In this document: positions 29,692 through 45,776 of the stretch, piece after piece
Numbering within the stretch: the first letter of the stretch is position 1
Layout of the letters: every line of letters begins with the position of its first letter
From: Cupriavidus sp.
Lineage (GTDB): Bacteria; Pseudomonadota; Gammaproteobacteria; Burkholderiales; Burkholderiaceae
Length of the DNA stretch: 64,000 bases
NCBI GenBank assembly: GCA_031181345.1
Contig: JAPSLC010000006.1
Coordinates: forward strand, 62,001 to 126,000
Reading direction: 5' to 3'
Notes under the pieces: model-generated
What the model was told of the DNA's origin: nothing
Database searches by the model: none
Seen by the model: the letters and a program-made list of their open reading frames with translations, nothing else
Translations under genes and position numbers: made by a program

Positions 29692-32040
29692 TCAACCCCT
29701 GGGCGCACGGCCCGAGCGCAATGCCTCGATGCGCCGCTGGACCCCGGCCTGGCTGAACAGTGCCTGCACGTCGAAGCGCAGCCGGCGCTGCCAGTTCGGA
29801 TGGCCACTGGTGGTGCCCGGCAAATTGGGCTGCTCGACATCGGCCAGCAGGTCCTCGACCGGCACCAGCCGCAGCGGCGTGCGCGCGCGCGACAGCCAGG
29901 CCAGGATCGTCCCCACCGGTGCGCGGTCGGGGTCGGGCGCCTCGCCCTTGGCCAGCCCCGCCTCGCACAGCGCCTGCCACAGCGCCTGCCGGTCGCGGGC
30001 GCGTTCGGCGCGGGCCGCGGCCTCGGTCACGTCAGGGCCGAGCTGGTCCAGACGTGCGCGCCAGGTGATGTCCTGCCCCGCCCACCAGCCGGCGATGGTC
30101 GGCAGATCGTGCGTGGTCGAGGTCGCGATCGCGTTCGGCGGCCAGCGCTCGGGCGGCACGAAGGCGGCGGCCTCCGGCTCGGGCGCGGCGGTGTCTTCCG
30201 CGGGCGAGGGAGCGGGTTTATCGGCCGCATTGCCGCCCGCATGGGCGCTCGCATTTCCGCCCGCATTGCCGTTCATCGTGCCGGTCTCTTCGTGGGAGGA
30301 GCGCCCGCCGGGCTTCCCGCCGGAGGCCGCGGCGGTCTCGCCGTCGCCTTCGCGGGCCGGCTGCGCGCGCTCGAACCACAGCACGTCGATGCCGAGCATG
30401 CCGCGCTCGGCCAGCGTGGTGTTGAAGGTGTCCGGCACCGTGCCCAGGTTCTCGCCAATGATGATGGCGCGATGGCGCCACGACTCGAGCGCGATCAGCC
30501 GCAGCAGGTCCTCCATCGGGTAGCGCAGATAGGCGCCCGACTCCGGCGGCATGCCGTCCGGCACCAGCCACACGCGCGCCAGCCCGAGCGCATGGTCGAT
30601 GCGCAGCCCGCCGACATGCGCGAGGTTCGCGCGCAGCATCTCGATGAAGGCCGTGTAGCCGTGCCGGCGCAGGGCGCGCGGCGAAAAGACCGTGATGCCC
30701 CAGCTTTGCCCCAGTGCGTTGTACACGTCGGGCGGCGCGCCGGCCGAAAACCCCTGCAGCATCTCGTTCTGCCGGGTCCAGGCATGGCTGCCGGTGGGAT
30801 CGGTGCCCACCGCCAGATCGCCGATCAGCCCGATCGCCATGCCGGCATCGCGGGCGCTGCGCTGCGCCGCGCGCAAACCGTCCTCGGCCAGCCATTGCAG
30901 GAACACGTGGTAGCCGATCTCGTCGGGAAAGGCGCTGGCGAAGGCCGACAGCGCCGCGTCCTGCGGCGAGCGATGCGTGACCGGCCAGCGCCGCCAGTCG
31001 GCCGCCATCTGGATCTCGGCGCGGGTGCCGGCCTGCGCCAGGTGCTGGGCCTGCAGGGCCTCGAAGGCGGCGTGCGCGAGCAGCGGCGTGCCGCCGTTGC
31101 GGCGGAAGATCGCCAGGTCGTCGGCGGCGTCGGCGGGCAACAGCTGATCCCGGTGGTCCCACAGCCAGCGCGTCAGCTTCAGCCGTGCCTGCGCCGCCGC
31201 CGGCCAGTCGATCTCGGCCCTCGATTCGAGCGTCTGCAGCGCGCCGCCCAGCTGCAGCGCCGAAATGGCGCGCGCCACCGCGGCGTGGCCGAACACCGGC
31301 GCCGGATCGGCATAGAGCACGTTCAGGAACAGCCGGCTGGACGGCGAGTAGGGGCTGTAGCGTTCGGGAAAGGCCGCGAAGCCGGCGTGCAGCGGGCTGA
31401 TCGCGACCGCGTCGGCGCCTTCGCGCGCGGCCGCCTCGGCAAACATCGCCAGCGCGCTCAGGTCGCCCATGCCGGCCGGCGCGCCGCGGCGCAGGCCGTA
31501 GACCTGCACCGACGGGCCCCAGGGCTTGCGCCGCATGCGCTCCTGCTCGGACAGGCCAATGCCGCGCAGTGCGTCCTGCACGCCGAAACAGCGCGCCGGC
31601 GCCACCGCCACCTGGACCTCGACGTCGCCCATCAGCAGACGGTGGTAGCCAGGGCTCTGCACCGCCGGCACCACCAGTGCGCCGCGCGCATCGCGCCGTG
31701 CGACGCCGGTCTGCACGCTGCCGTCTTCCAGTTCGAGCCGGAACGGCTGCTCCTGCCGGGTATGCGCCAGCGGCACGCGGATCGGCTTGCCCTGGTCGGC
31801 AGTCAGCAGCGGGGCCAATGCGGTGGCGGCGTCGTCGGCCAGCATGCGGGCGCGCGAGGCCTCGCACTGGCCGATGGTCTTGCACGGCAGGCCCAGCCGC
31901 TCGAGTACGGCGCGCAGCGATTCCTCCGGGACCACGCGGTCGTGCCCCTGGGCATCCTGCCAATGCACCAGCAGGCCGGCGCGCTCGGCGAGCAGGTGCA
32001 GCGATGCTAGCGCGGCATCGGGATTGGCTTGGCGCGGCAT
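29692..32040 (-). CDS. malQ: 4-alpha-glucanotransferase (amylomaltase)
   Basis: A 782-residue GH77 enzyme that transfers maltodextrin segments between chains. The nucleophile is in GGLRIDHALGLARVW (~residue 481), the acid in IIGENLGTVP (~528), and TTHDLPTIAGWW supplies the third carboxylate. An N-terminal region of about 150 residues precedes the GH77 domain, as in proteobacterial MalQ. Between the last two motifs (~residues 557-630) lies a low-complexity Ala/Gly/Asn/Pro insertion that homologues mostly lack. The gene is separated from glgX by 106 bases containing a very strong hairpin. It recycles short chains left by GlgX and GlgP. Confidence 0.94.
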   Translation of the reverse strand: MPRQANPDAALASLHLLAERAGLLVHWQDAQGHDRVVPEESLRAVLERLGLPCKTIGQCEASRARMLADDAATALAPLLTADQGKPIRVPLAHTRQEQPFRLELEDGSVQTGVARRDARGALVVPAVQSPGYHRLLMGDVEVQVAVAPARCFGVQDALRGIGLSEQERMRRKPWGPSVQVYGLRRGAPAGMGDLSALAMFAEAAAREGADAVAISPLHAGFAAFPERYSPYSPSSRLFLNVLYADPAPVFGHAAVARAISALQLGGALQTLESRAEIDWPAAAQARLKLTRWLWDHRDQLLPADAADDLAIFRRNGGTPLLAHAAFEALQAQHLAQAGTRAEIQMAADWRRWPVTHRSPQDAALSAFASAFPDEIGYHVFLQWLAEDGLRAAQRSARDAGMAIGLIGDLAVGTDPTGSHAWTRQNEMLQGFSAGAPPDVYNALGQSWGITVFSPRALRRHGYTAFIEMLRANLAHVGGLRIDHALGLARVWLVPDGMPPESGAYLRYPMEDLLRLIALESWRHRAIIIGENLGTVPDTFNTTLAERGMLGIDVLWFERAQPAREGDGETAAASGGKPGGRSSHEETGTMNGNAGGNASAHAGGNAADKPAPSPAEDTAAPEPEAAAFVPPERWPPNAIATSTTHDLPTIAGWWAGQDITWRARLDQLGPDVTEAAARAERARDRQALWQALCEAGLAKGEAPDPDRAPVGTILAWLSRARTPLRLVPVEDLLADVEQPNLPGTTSGHPNWQRRLRFDVQALFSQAGVQRRIEALRSGRAPRG

Positions 32041-32146
32041 GGTGGACTCCTTTGTGGCTGGCTGATCGGGATGGCGGACGGTGGCGGACGGGTGGCCGGT
32101 GATCGATGATCGGATCGCTGAAGCGGGCCGCTGAGCGGGCCGTCAG

Positions 32147-34276
<2,130 letters not shown>

Positions 34277-34287
34277 GCAGGACCCTC

Positions 34288-36555
34288 CTAGTCGGGCAGA
34301 TGGCGCAGCAGCAGCATCGCCAGCGGCGGCAGCGTCAGCGACAGCGAGGCCGGCAGGCCGTGCGACGGCACCGGCTCGGCATGGAGCTCGCCACCGTTGC
34401 CGACATTGCTGCCGCCGTAGCAGGCCGCATCGGTATTGACGATCTCCTGCCAGCGCCCGGCGTGCGGCACGCCGAGCCGGTAGCCGGGCCGCGGCAACGG
34501 CGTCATGTTGACCACCACCAGCACCACGTCGTCGCTGTCCGGCGCGGCGCGGCGCAGGTAGGCGAACACGCTGTTATGGCTGTCGTCGCCGATTACCCAG
34601 CTGAAGCCGCCGGGATGATGGTCGCAGGCGTGCAGCGCGGGCAGCTCGCGATAGGCGCGGTTCAGGTCCCGCACCAGCATCTGCATGCCGCGGTGGTTCG
34701 GGTGGTCGAGCAGCACCCAGTCGAGCTCGCTCTCGTGATTCCATTCGAGCCACTGCGCCAGCTCGCCGCCCATGAACAGCAGCTTCTTGCCCGGGTGGGT
34801 CCACATGAAGCCGAAGTACGCGCGCAGGCTCGCCAGCTTCTGCCAGTGGTCGCCGGGCGCCTTGTTGATCAGCGAGCCCTTGCCATGCACCACCTCGTCG
34901 TGCGACAGCGGCAGCACGAAGGCCTCGGACCACGCGTAGACCATGCCGAACGTCATGTCCTGGTGATGCCAGGCGCGGTGCACCGGGTCGTGCGACAGGT
35001 AGCGCAGCGTGTCGTGCATCCATCCCATGTTCCATTTGAAGGTGAAGCCGAGCCCGCCGCTGTCGACGGGGGCCGTCACGCCCGGCCATGCGGTCGATTC
35101 CTCGGCGATCGTCATCGCGCCGTGGCAGCGTTCGCGCACCACCGTGTTCAGTTCGCGCAGGAAGGACACCGCCTCGAGGTTCTCGCGCCCGCCGAAGCGG
35201 TTCGGCACCCACTGCCCCGTCTTGCGGCTGTAGTCGCGGTACAGCATCGAGGCGACCGCGTCGACGCGCAGCCCGTCGATATGGAATTCGCGCAGCCAGT
35301 GCAGCGCGCTGGCCAGCAGGAAGCCGCGCACCTCGTTGCGGCCGAGGTTGTAGATCAGCGTGTTCCAGTCCTGGTGGAAGCCCTCGCGCGGGTCCTGGTG
35401 CTCGTACAGCGCGGTGCCGTCGAACTCCGCCAGGCCATGCGGATCGGTCGGAAAGTGCGCCGGCACCCAGTCGAGGATCACGCCGATGCCGGCCTCGTGG
35501 CAGCGGTCGACGAAGGCGGCGAAGGCCTGCGGGGGGCCGAAGCGCGCGGTCGGCGCGAACAGCGACAGCGGCTGGTAGCCCCAGGAACCGCCGAACGGAT
35601 GCTCGGTGATCGGCAGCAGCTCGATATGGGTAAAGCCCAGGTCGCGCACATAGGGGATCAGGCGCTCGCCCAGGATCTCCCAGCCGCGCGCGGGATCGTT
35701 GACCTCGCGCAGCCACGACCCGGCATGGACCTCGTAGATCGACATCGGCGTGGAGTACGGATCCTGGCTGGAGCGGCGGCTCATCCAGGCCTGGTCGGTC
35801 CAGCCGAACGGTGGCGCCGACACGCCGGCCTGCGTCACCACCGACGCGGTGCCCGGCGGCAGCTCGGTGGCGAGCGCCAGCGGATCGGCCTTGTCGGGCA
35901 GCGGGTGACCGTGCGCGTCGCTCAAGTCGTACTTGTAGCGGCTGCCCGGCTGCACGCCGAGCCCGGCCGGCACGAACAGCTCCCAGACGCCGACGCCGTA
36001 GCGCAGCCGCATCGGATGGCGCGCCGGATGCCAGCCGTTGAAGTCGCCGATCACCGAGACGCGGCTCGCATTGGGCGCCCACACGGCGAAGCGCACGCCC
36101 TCGATGCCGTCGACCGTCATCCACTGCGCGCCGAGGCACCGGCCCAGTTCGAAATGCCGGCCTTCGCCGATCAGATGCAGGTCCAGCTCGCCGAGCAGCA
36201 GATCGAACGAATAGGGATCGGCGCTCAGCTGGCGGGTACCGTCGCCCCAGGTGATATCGAGGCGGTAGTCGCGCCGGCCCAGCCTGTCGGGCAGCGTGCC
36301 GGCGAAGATGCCGCCGGCGTGGATGCATTGCATCGGCCCGATCGCGTTGCCGAGGTTGTCGGCCAGCGCGACCGACTGCGCGCCGGGCAGGCAGGCGCGC
36401 ACGACCATGCGATCGCCTTCGCGGTGCGGTCCGAGCAGCGAAAACGGATCGGCGTGGCGCGCGCCGAGCAGGGCCTCGAATTGCGCCGCGGCGTGCTCGG
36501 ATTGCCCGTGCTGGCCCCGCGTCGACGCGGGGCCGGAGAAAGTCGTAGTGGCCAT
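34288..36555 (-). CDS. glgB: 1,4-alpha-glucan branching enzyme
   Basis: A 755-residue GH13_9 protein with two N-terminal beta domains (the second, CBM48, includes [20 protein letters not shown]) and the catalytic barrel. The nucleophile is in [20 protein letters not shown] (~residue 428) and the acid in [10 protein letters not shown] (~483). It introduces alpha-1,6 branches into the linear chains made by GlgE or GlgA. The start is 9 bases after treS. Branched product is then the substrate for GlgX, GlgP and TreYZ. Confidence 0.96.
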   Translation of the reverse strand: MATTTFSGPASTRGQHGQSEHAAAQFEALLGARHADPFSLLGPHREGDRMVVRACLPGAQSVALADNLGNAIGPMQCIHAGGIFAGTLPDRLGRRDYRLDITWGDGTRQLSADPYSFDLLLGELDLHLIGEGRHFELGRCLGAQWMTVDGIEGVRFAVWAPNASRVSVIGDFNGWHPARHPMRLRYGVGVWELFVPAGLGVQPGSRYKYDLSDAHGHPLPDKADPLALATELPPGTASVVTQAGVSAPPFGWTDQAWMSRRSSQDPYSTPMSIYEVHAGSWLREVNDPARGWEILGERLIPYVRDLGFTHIELLPITEHPFGGSWGYQPLSLFAPTARFGPPQAFAAFVDRCHEAGIGVILDWVPAHFPTDPHGLAEFDGTALYEHQDPREGFHQDWNTLIYNLGRNEVRGFLLASALHWLREFHIDGLRVDAVASMLYRDYSRKTGQWVPNRFGGRENLEAVSFLRELNTVVRERCHGAMTIAEESTAWPGVTAPVDSGGLGFTFKWNMGWMHDTLRYLSHDPVHRAWHHQDMTFGMVYAWSEAFVLPLSHDEVVHGKGSLINKAPGDHWQKLASLRAYFGFMWTHPGKKLLFMGGELAQWLEWNHESELDWVLLDHPNHRGMQMLVRDLNRAYRELPALHACDHHPGGFSWVIGDDSHNSVFAYLRRAAPDSDDVVLVVVNMTPLPRPGYRLGVPHAGRWQEIVNTDAACYGGSNVGNGGELHAEPVPSHGLPASLSLTLPPLAMLLLRHLPD

Positions 36556-36564
36556 GATTGCGTC

Positions 36565-39986
<3,422 letters not shown>

Positions 39987-39990
<4 letters not shown>

Positions 39991-42900
39991 GCAGACTCCT
40001 CGCGTCTTGGCTTGACATGCCACAAGGCGAACGGCAGCGCGTGCGGATCGAGCCGGATGCGCTGGTGCTTGCCTTGCCACTGGAAGCGATGGCCGTGCAT
40101 CAGGTCCTCGGCGGACAGCGCGCCGTGATCGGGCAGGCCCCATTCCCACAGCGGCAGTTCGATATCGGCCTCGCGCACCGCGCGCGGGTCCAGGTTGATC
40201 GCGACCAGCAGCACGTCGTCGCCGAAGCCCGCATCCGGATCCTGGGAGGTGGGCACGTAGCGCGCGAAATACAGCACCGCATCGTCGCTGGCGTGCAGGA
40301 AGCGCAGGCCAAGATGGTTCTGCAGCGCCGGATGGCTGGCGCGGATCTGATTCAGCCGCGTGATTTCGGCAACGATATTGCCGGGCCGGTTCCAGTCCCA
40401 CGCGCGCAGCTGGTACTTCTCCGAATCGAGATACTCCTCCTTGGTCACGCCGTTGACTACCAGCGGCGTGCCCTCGCACAGCTCGAAGCCGTTGTACATG
40501 CCCCAGAGCCCGGACAGCAGCGTGGCCAGCGCGGCGCGGATCAGAAAGCCAGGCCGTCCCGAGTCGTGCAGGAAGTAGGGGTTGATGTCCGGCGTGTTGA
40601 CGAAGAAGTGCGGGCGGAAATATTCGCGCAGCGGCGTGCGCGTCAGCTCCGTCATGTAGTCGATCAGCTCGCGCTTGTGGTTGCGCCAGGTGAAGTAGGT
40701 GTACGACTGGCTGAAGCCCAGCTTGGCCAGCCGCGCCATCATCTTGGGCCGCGTGAAGGCCTCGGCCAGGAAGATGGTGTCGGGATGGCGCTCGCGCACG
40801 TTGGCGATCATCCATTCCCAGAACGGCAGCGGCTTGGTGTGCGGATTGTCGACGCGGAAGATGCGCACGCCCTCGCTGACCCAGAACATCACGACATCGC
40901 GCAGCGCGATCCACAGCGCGGGCGCGGCGCCGCCCTTGGCGTAGAAGTCGACGTTGACGATGTCCTCGTATTTCTTTGGCGGATTCTCCGCATAGCGCAG
41001 CGAGCCGTCGGGCCGGTGCGCGAACCATTCGGGATGCTCGCGCAGCCAGGGATGGTCGGGCGAGCACTGGATCGCGAAGTCCAGCGCCAGTTCGAGCCCG
41101 GCCGCGGCGCTGGCCGCGCGCAGGCGCCGGAAGTCCTCGATGGTGCCAAGCTGCGGATGGATCGCGTCGTGGCCGCCCTCGGGCGAGCCGATCGCATACG
41201 GGCTGCCCGGATCGTCGGGCGCCGCGCGCAGGCTGTTGTTGCGGCCCTTGCGGTTGGCGCGGCCGATCGGATGGATCGGCGGGAAGTACAGCACGTCGAA
41301 GCCCATCGCGCGGATCGCCGGCAGGCGTTCGATCACGTCGTCGAAGGTGCCGTGGCGCTCCGCGTCGCCGCTTTGCGAGCGCGGAAACAGCTCGTACCAG
41401 CTGGCAAAGCGCGCCGCCAGCCGGTCGGCCTCGACCGGTATCGCGACCGGATGGCGCGTCGAGAAGTGGCGCGGATCGGCCGCCTGCATCAGCGTGCGGG
41501 TGTGCGGCGACAGCAGGATCTCGAGCCGGCGCAGGTCGTCCCTGGCTGCGGCCTCGAGCTCCGCGACGACGTCGCGCAAGGCCCGCGAGGCCTCGCGCTC
41601 GCCGGTGCGGCCGTGCCGCAGTGTATTGGCGACCAGGCGCGCGCCTTCCTCGATTTCCAGCGTCACGTCGACGCCGGCCTGCTTCTTCTTGGTGACCTCG
41701 TCGCACCAGGTGGCGAAGGCATCGTGCCACGCCTCCACGGTGAATTCGTGCCGGCCCAGCGCGGTCAGCGCGAAGCTGCCGACCCAGCGGTCGTTGACGG
41801 TCGGCACCATCGGCGCCTCGTGCCAGCTCTCTTCGCCGGGACCGCGCCACAGCACCACGGCGGCGAGCTTGTCGTGGCCGTCCATCCAGATGTCGGCGCT
41901 GACCTCGACCCGCTCGCCGGTCACGCGGCGTACCGCGAAGCGGCCGTTGTCGCAGGCCGGCGCGACGTTCTCGATGGCGATGCGCGGCGCCTGCACGGCC
42001 GCGGCGACGCTGCGCTCGAGCGCGGCGCGCACCGACGCGCCGAAGCGCTTGCCCTCGCGCCGGGCCGGCTCGGCCAGCGCCGCCGACGGGGCGGCATGGA
42101 AGAGCTGCACGCCGGCAGGGGCCAGCGTGATGTTGTCCAGCGCATCGAGCAGCGTGCCGGGCTCGACGCCGCCGCCGGGTCCGCCATCGGCCGCGAGCAG
42201 CGTGCCGGCGCCATGCGGCAGGGCGCTGAGGATGCGATCGGCGCCGAGGCGGGCCGGCTGCTGCGTATCGGGATTGATCACGATGGCCAGCGGCAGCGGG
42301 GCGCCCGCGGCGGGCGTCGGCAGCCGGGCCAGCGCGATCAGCGCGCCATCGGCGCCGGTCAGCTGCCGCACCGCCAGCGCCGGGGCCGGCCCGCGCGCGG
42401 CGATCCAGGCGTTGGCGTGGATCAGCTCGTGCGACAGGTCGTAGATCAGGCCCGGGTCCGCATCGCCATCGGCCCCGCCCGGCTGGTCGCGCGGCGGGTC
42501 CTCCTCGCAATCGCCGCCGCCGCATTCGAAGCCGGCCGGCACCAGGATGCCGTCGCCCAGCGCCGCCGCCGTCCACAAGGCGCGCCGCGCCGCCAGCGCG
42601 TCCAGGCCGCGGGCCTGCATCGCCGGCGCTGCCAGTACCGCGCCGAAGGGGCGCAGCCGCGCGATTTCCTCGCTCAGCCAGGGGCTGCGGTAATCCCACC
42701 ACGGCAGCGAGCAGAAGGCGCCATCGAAGCCGCCGCCGGCCAGGTCGGCGAGTTGGCCCGGGCTGGTGCCGGGCGTCCACGCCAGCATCAGCGGCGGGCG
42801 GCGCGCGCCGCCCGCCTTGGCATCTGCACCTGCGCCGGCACCTGCGCCCGCGCCCTTCAACGCCGCGATCAGCCTGGCCCAGTGCCGGCCCGCCACGCGC

Positions 42901-43433
42901 GCCGGCGCGCGGCACACATAGCCGGCGATATCGAGCTCGGCCAGGCCTTGCAGCCGTTCGGTCCACCACGACACCAGCGCCGCGGCGGCGCCGTCGTCGT
43001 GCCAGCGCAGGCGCGTCCCGGGCAGATGGTTGTCGGTGTCGCGCGGATCGGGCATCGCGCCGTCGTGCCGCCAGCCGGGATCGATCGGCGCCGCGCCGTC
43101 GGGATAGCGGTCCAGCGCGAGTTCCAGCAGGCAGGCCAGCCCTTGCGCGCGGCAGTGGGCGGCGATCGCGGCCAGGGTCTCGGCCGGGGTATGCAGGGGA
43201 GAGGCGCCTGCCAGCAGCACATGATCGAAGCCGAGCGCCTTGGCCCGGGCCAGGGCCCCGAGGGTGCCGTCATTGGCCTGGTGGACAAAATTCGGGTCGA
43301 TCTGGCAGATGCGCACGGATTGGCTCGTCGGAAGGAGGACAGTCCGGGCACTGATGCGAAGCGCGTGCCAATATACCGCCGCGTCGGACATCCACCGACG
43401 CGCCCGCAGAGCTGGCCTTGCCGGGTAAGGCAT
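39987..43433 (-). CDS. glgE: Maltose-1-phosphate maltosyltransferase with N-terminal extension
   Basis: GlgE transfers maltosyl units from maltose-1-phosphate to alpha-1,4-glucan. Here it is up to 1148 residues. From ~486 on it matches normal GlgE: the beta domain [26 protein letters not shown] (~716), nucleophile [10 protein letters not shown] (~859) and acid [13 protein letters not shown] (~888). The first ~480 residues form an extra domain resembling a decayed GH13 barrel ([21 protein letters not shown], then [16 protein letters not shown]), with an Ala/Gly linker. The start is uncertain: ATG 43433, ATG 43391 (MSDAAVYW), or GTG 43316 ([10 protein letters not shown]), where the recognisable domain begins; none has a clear ribosome site. 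Confidence 0.9.
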
Positions 43434-43551
43434 GGCGCGCGATTGCGGCCTTCACGCCGCTTGCCGAAATGACAAGCACCCAAATGTGGCCTGTAAAAAC
43501 TACAGTGCCGTTCTGGCAGAAAGTATCCGAAGCGGTGCCGCGCGATCCGGC

Positions 43552-44766
43552 TCAGGCGGCCGGCCGTCCCGGACCGGGAGTGCGCCGCCGTCGGGTGGTG
43601 CCGGCGGAGCGCCGTGCGGCCGCGACGGGGCGGGTGCCGTCTCCATCGGCGGCCGTCACTGCCGCCGTCGTTGCCGATGTGGCCGCTGCGGCGGGCAGGG
43701 CCGCGCGGGCGGGGGCGCGCGCCGTGCATTCGTCGCTGCGCCGGCACACCAGCACGCAGCCATGGCCGGGCTGCCGGCAGTAATCGCGGTGCAGCACCGC
43801 GGCCACGATGGCCGGATGGCAGGCCAGCAGGCCCGGATAGGCCTCCAGCGTCCACGGCCACGACAGGCCGTCGTCATGCAGCACCAGCAGCGCGTGCGGC
43901 GGCCAGCCGGCCTGGGCCTGCGCCAGCGGCCCGCGCACCATCGCGCCGCCGTCGACGAGGGCCTCCCTCTGGCGCAGCAACGGCTGTACCGCGACCGTGG
44001 CGGCGCCATCGGTGCCATCGGCACCATCGGCTCCGGCTTCCACCACGCAGGCGCAGAAGCGGCCGGCGCCGGCCACGCGCACGTGACCCGCCTGCGCTTC
44101 GATCTGGGCGGCCGCCAGCGCCATGTCGCCGCCCCCCGGCAGCGTGGCGCGCACGCGGTCGATCTGCTGCATCTGCGCACTAAAACCCTGCAGCGCGGCG
44201 ACCCGGCGCGCCGCTTCCGCGCCGCGTCCCAGGCCCAGCACCACCGTCGACAGCCCGCGCGCCGAATGGATGTTGAGCCCGCACGGCGCGACATCGCCGT
44301 CGGCCGGCGCCCATACCACGCCGACCGCCACGGCCGGCAGCGACACCGGTCCGGGCCGATCGGCCGGGGACAGCGTCATGCGAATCACCGAGCCGGCGGG
44401 ACTGTCGTAGCGGTCCAGCGCCGTAGCCAGTTCGTACAGCGCCGCCAGCCTGTCGCCCGCGCGGGCGCCGGCGTGCGTGCCATCCTCGCCGCTGGACGCA
44501 TAGGGCCCATCGGGGGAAAGGGGCCGGTCGACGGCCAGGATCTCGACCTGCGGCGCGGCGGCCCCGGTCACCTCCTCCTGCAGCGGCCGCAGATGCAGCA
44601 CGCCGCCGCCGGCGTGGTCGAGCATGCCGGTGGCGGCCGCGACCGCCGCGCGGCCGAGCCGTTCGGTGGCGATTTCACCGAAGCCGCAGCGCACCGCCAG
44701 TTCGGTGGCCGCGTCATGCGCGTTCGCGAGGTCGTCGGTTGCGTCGATGGCAATGCGAGTCTGCAT
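43552..44766 (-). CDS. Degenerate RsbT/SpoIIE(RsbX)-like regulatory protein
   Basis: A 404-residue protein just upstream of glgE. Its first ~55 residues align with the start of RsbT-type anti-sigma kinases (spacing up to LDHAGGG), but the N-box Glu and Asn are replaced (AAVAAATGM). The region ~140-345 resembles RsbX/SpoIIE PP2C phosphatases and ends like them (ALLVLHDDGLSWPW, YPGLLACHPAIVAAVLHRD). The metal-binding positions are lost: the DGLGHG motif reads VLGLGRG, and the final RDD reads PGHG. If the alignment is right it is a pseudoenzyme. A ~60-residue Ala/Arg-rich tail follows. The family call is from memory of motif patterns; the alternative is an unrelated hypothetical protein. Confidence 0.5.
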   Translation of the reverse strand: MQTRIAIDATDDLANAHDAATELAVRCGFGEIATERLGRAAVAAATGMLDHAGGGVLHLRPLQEEVTGAAAPQVEILAVDRPLSPDGPYASSGEDGTHAGARAGDRLAALYELATALDRYDSPAGSVIRMTLSPADRPGPVSLPAVAVGVVWAPADGDVAPCGLNIHSARGLSTVVLGLGRGAEAARRVAALQGFSAQMQQIDRVRATLPGGGDMALAAAQIEAQAGHVRVAGAGRFCACVVEAGADGADGTDGAATVAVQPLLRQREALVDGGAMVRGPLAQAQAGWPPHALLVLHDDGLSWPWTLEAYPGLLACHPAIVAAVLHRDYCRQPGHGCVLVCRRSDECTARAPARAALPAAAATSATTAAVTAADGDGTRPVAAARRSAGTTRRRRTPGPGRPAA

Positions 44767-44805
44767 GGCTGCGTGTGGCTGCGTCTGGCTGCGTGTGGCT
44801 GCGTG
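44766..44805. repeat. Four 10-bp tandem repeats directly upstream of a start codon
   Basis: TGGCTGCGTG is repeated four times (second copy ends in C instead of G) at 44766-44805. On the minus strand this places CACGCAGCCA units immediately before the ATG of the 43552-44766 gene, leaving no Shine-Dalgarno sequence. Copy-number change would alter the leader in steps of 10 bases. Confidence 0.8.
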
Positions 44806-44815
44806 GTGGGGAAGA

Positions 44816-45427
44816 TCAGGCCTGGCCGGCGCGAGCTTCGCTGCGCTGGCCGGTGCGTTTGCCCAGCTCGTCGAACAGCGCGACGATCGCCTGGTTGAAC
44901 GCCGGGATATCGTCCGGCTTGCGGCTGCTGACCCAATTGCCGTCGCGCACGACCTCGCGGTCGACCCACTCGCCGCCGGCGTTGCGGATATCGTCGGCCA
45001 GCGACGGCCAGCTGGTCAGCGTGCGCCCCTTGACCAGGCCCGCCGAGACCAGCAGCCACGGACCATGGCAGATCACCGCGATCGGCTTGCCGTCGTCCTG
45101 CATTTTCTTCACGAAGCGCTGCGCGGCCTGGTCCATGCGCAGGGCATCGGCATTCATGGTGCCGCCAGGCAGCACCACGCCGTCGAAGTCGTCGGGATGG
45201 GCGTCGGCCAGCGTCGCCTGCACGCCGAAGCGGTCGGCCTTCTTGTCGTGCTGGACGCCTTGCACCTCGCCATCGTGCGGCGCAACGATGACGGTTTCGG
45301 CGCCGGCCTGCTGCAGGGCCTGGCGCGGTCCGGTCAGTTCGACCTGCTCGAACAGGTCGGTGACGAGGAAGGCGATGCGCTTGCCCGTCAGGGGATGATT
45401 GGCGTCGGGGGACGTGTTGCGGTTCAT
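44816..45427 (-). CDS. DJ-1/PfpI-family protein (YhbO/general stress protein 18 type)
   Basis: A 203-residue type 1 glutamine-amidotransferase-like protein. The glutamate of the active site is near the start (LFEQVELTGP), and the nucleophilic cysteine lies in the elbow AVICHGPWLLVSAG (~residue 115), with PGGTMNADALRMD before it. This subgroup includes YhbO/YraA proteins, associated with protection from electrophiles or oxidative stress; the precise reaction is debated. The ATG at 45427 follows CGAGGACCGCAAG. It lies upstream of the RsbT-like gene on the same strand (49 bases away) and is divergent from the DNA-repair operon. Confidence 0.9.
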   Translation of the reverse strand: MNRNTSPDANHPLTGKRIAFLVTDLFEQVELTGPRQALQQAGAETVIVAPHDGEVQGVQHDKKADRFGVQATLADAHPDDFDGVVLPGGTMNADALRMDQAAQRFVKKMQDDGKPIAVICHGPWLLVSAGLVKGRTLTSWPSLADDIRNAGGEWVDREVVRDGNWVSSRKPDDIPAFNQAIVALFDELGKRTGQRSEARAGQA

Positions 45428-45471
45428 CTTGCGGTCCTCGTTGCACAGGGAAGTCAATACGTTGATCCGTC

Positions 45472-45495
45472 GATGCGTCGATGCGTCGATGCGTC
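45472..45495. repeat. Three 8-bp tandem repeats in a divergent promoter region
   Basis: CGATGCGT occurs three times in a row at 45472-45495, inside the 349-base gap between the PfpI-type gene (start 45427) and the exonuclease gene (start 45777). It lies 45-68 bases upstream of the PfpI-type ATG. Nothing else definite is seen in this gap. Confidence 0.75.
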
Positions 45496-45776
45496 GGTAC
45501 GGAAGGGGACCCGGGCCGACCTTGTAGCTTTTGCGGCCGGCGGTAAAAAAGCGCTCGCCGCCGCGCCGCAGGTCTGGCGGGAAGGCGGCGTCCGTGTCCA
45601 CTTCGGTCCAGAGCGGCAAGAAGCGTGCCCCCAAGGCTTGGGGGTCCAGAGGGCGACCCGTGCCACGTCGGCCTAAGCCCGATGGGCCGGCAGCGGCCGC
45701 TGGCATAACATCGTCTTATCGATGTGCCGGCCGATGGACCCATCGGCAACGCCATCGCAGCCGGAGTCCGCATCCC

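Noticed and set aside
40017..43472. An 1151-codon open frame on the plus strand opposite glgE
   Set aside because: Mirror frame of GlgE with no recognisable motif.
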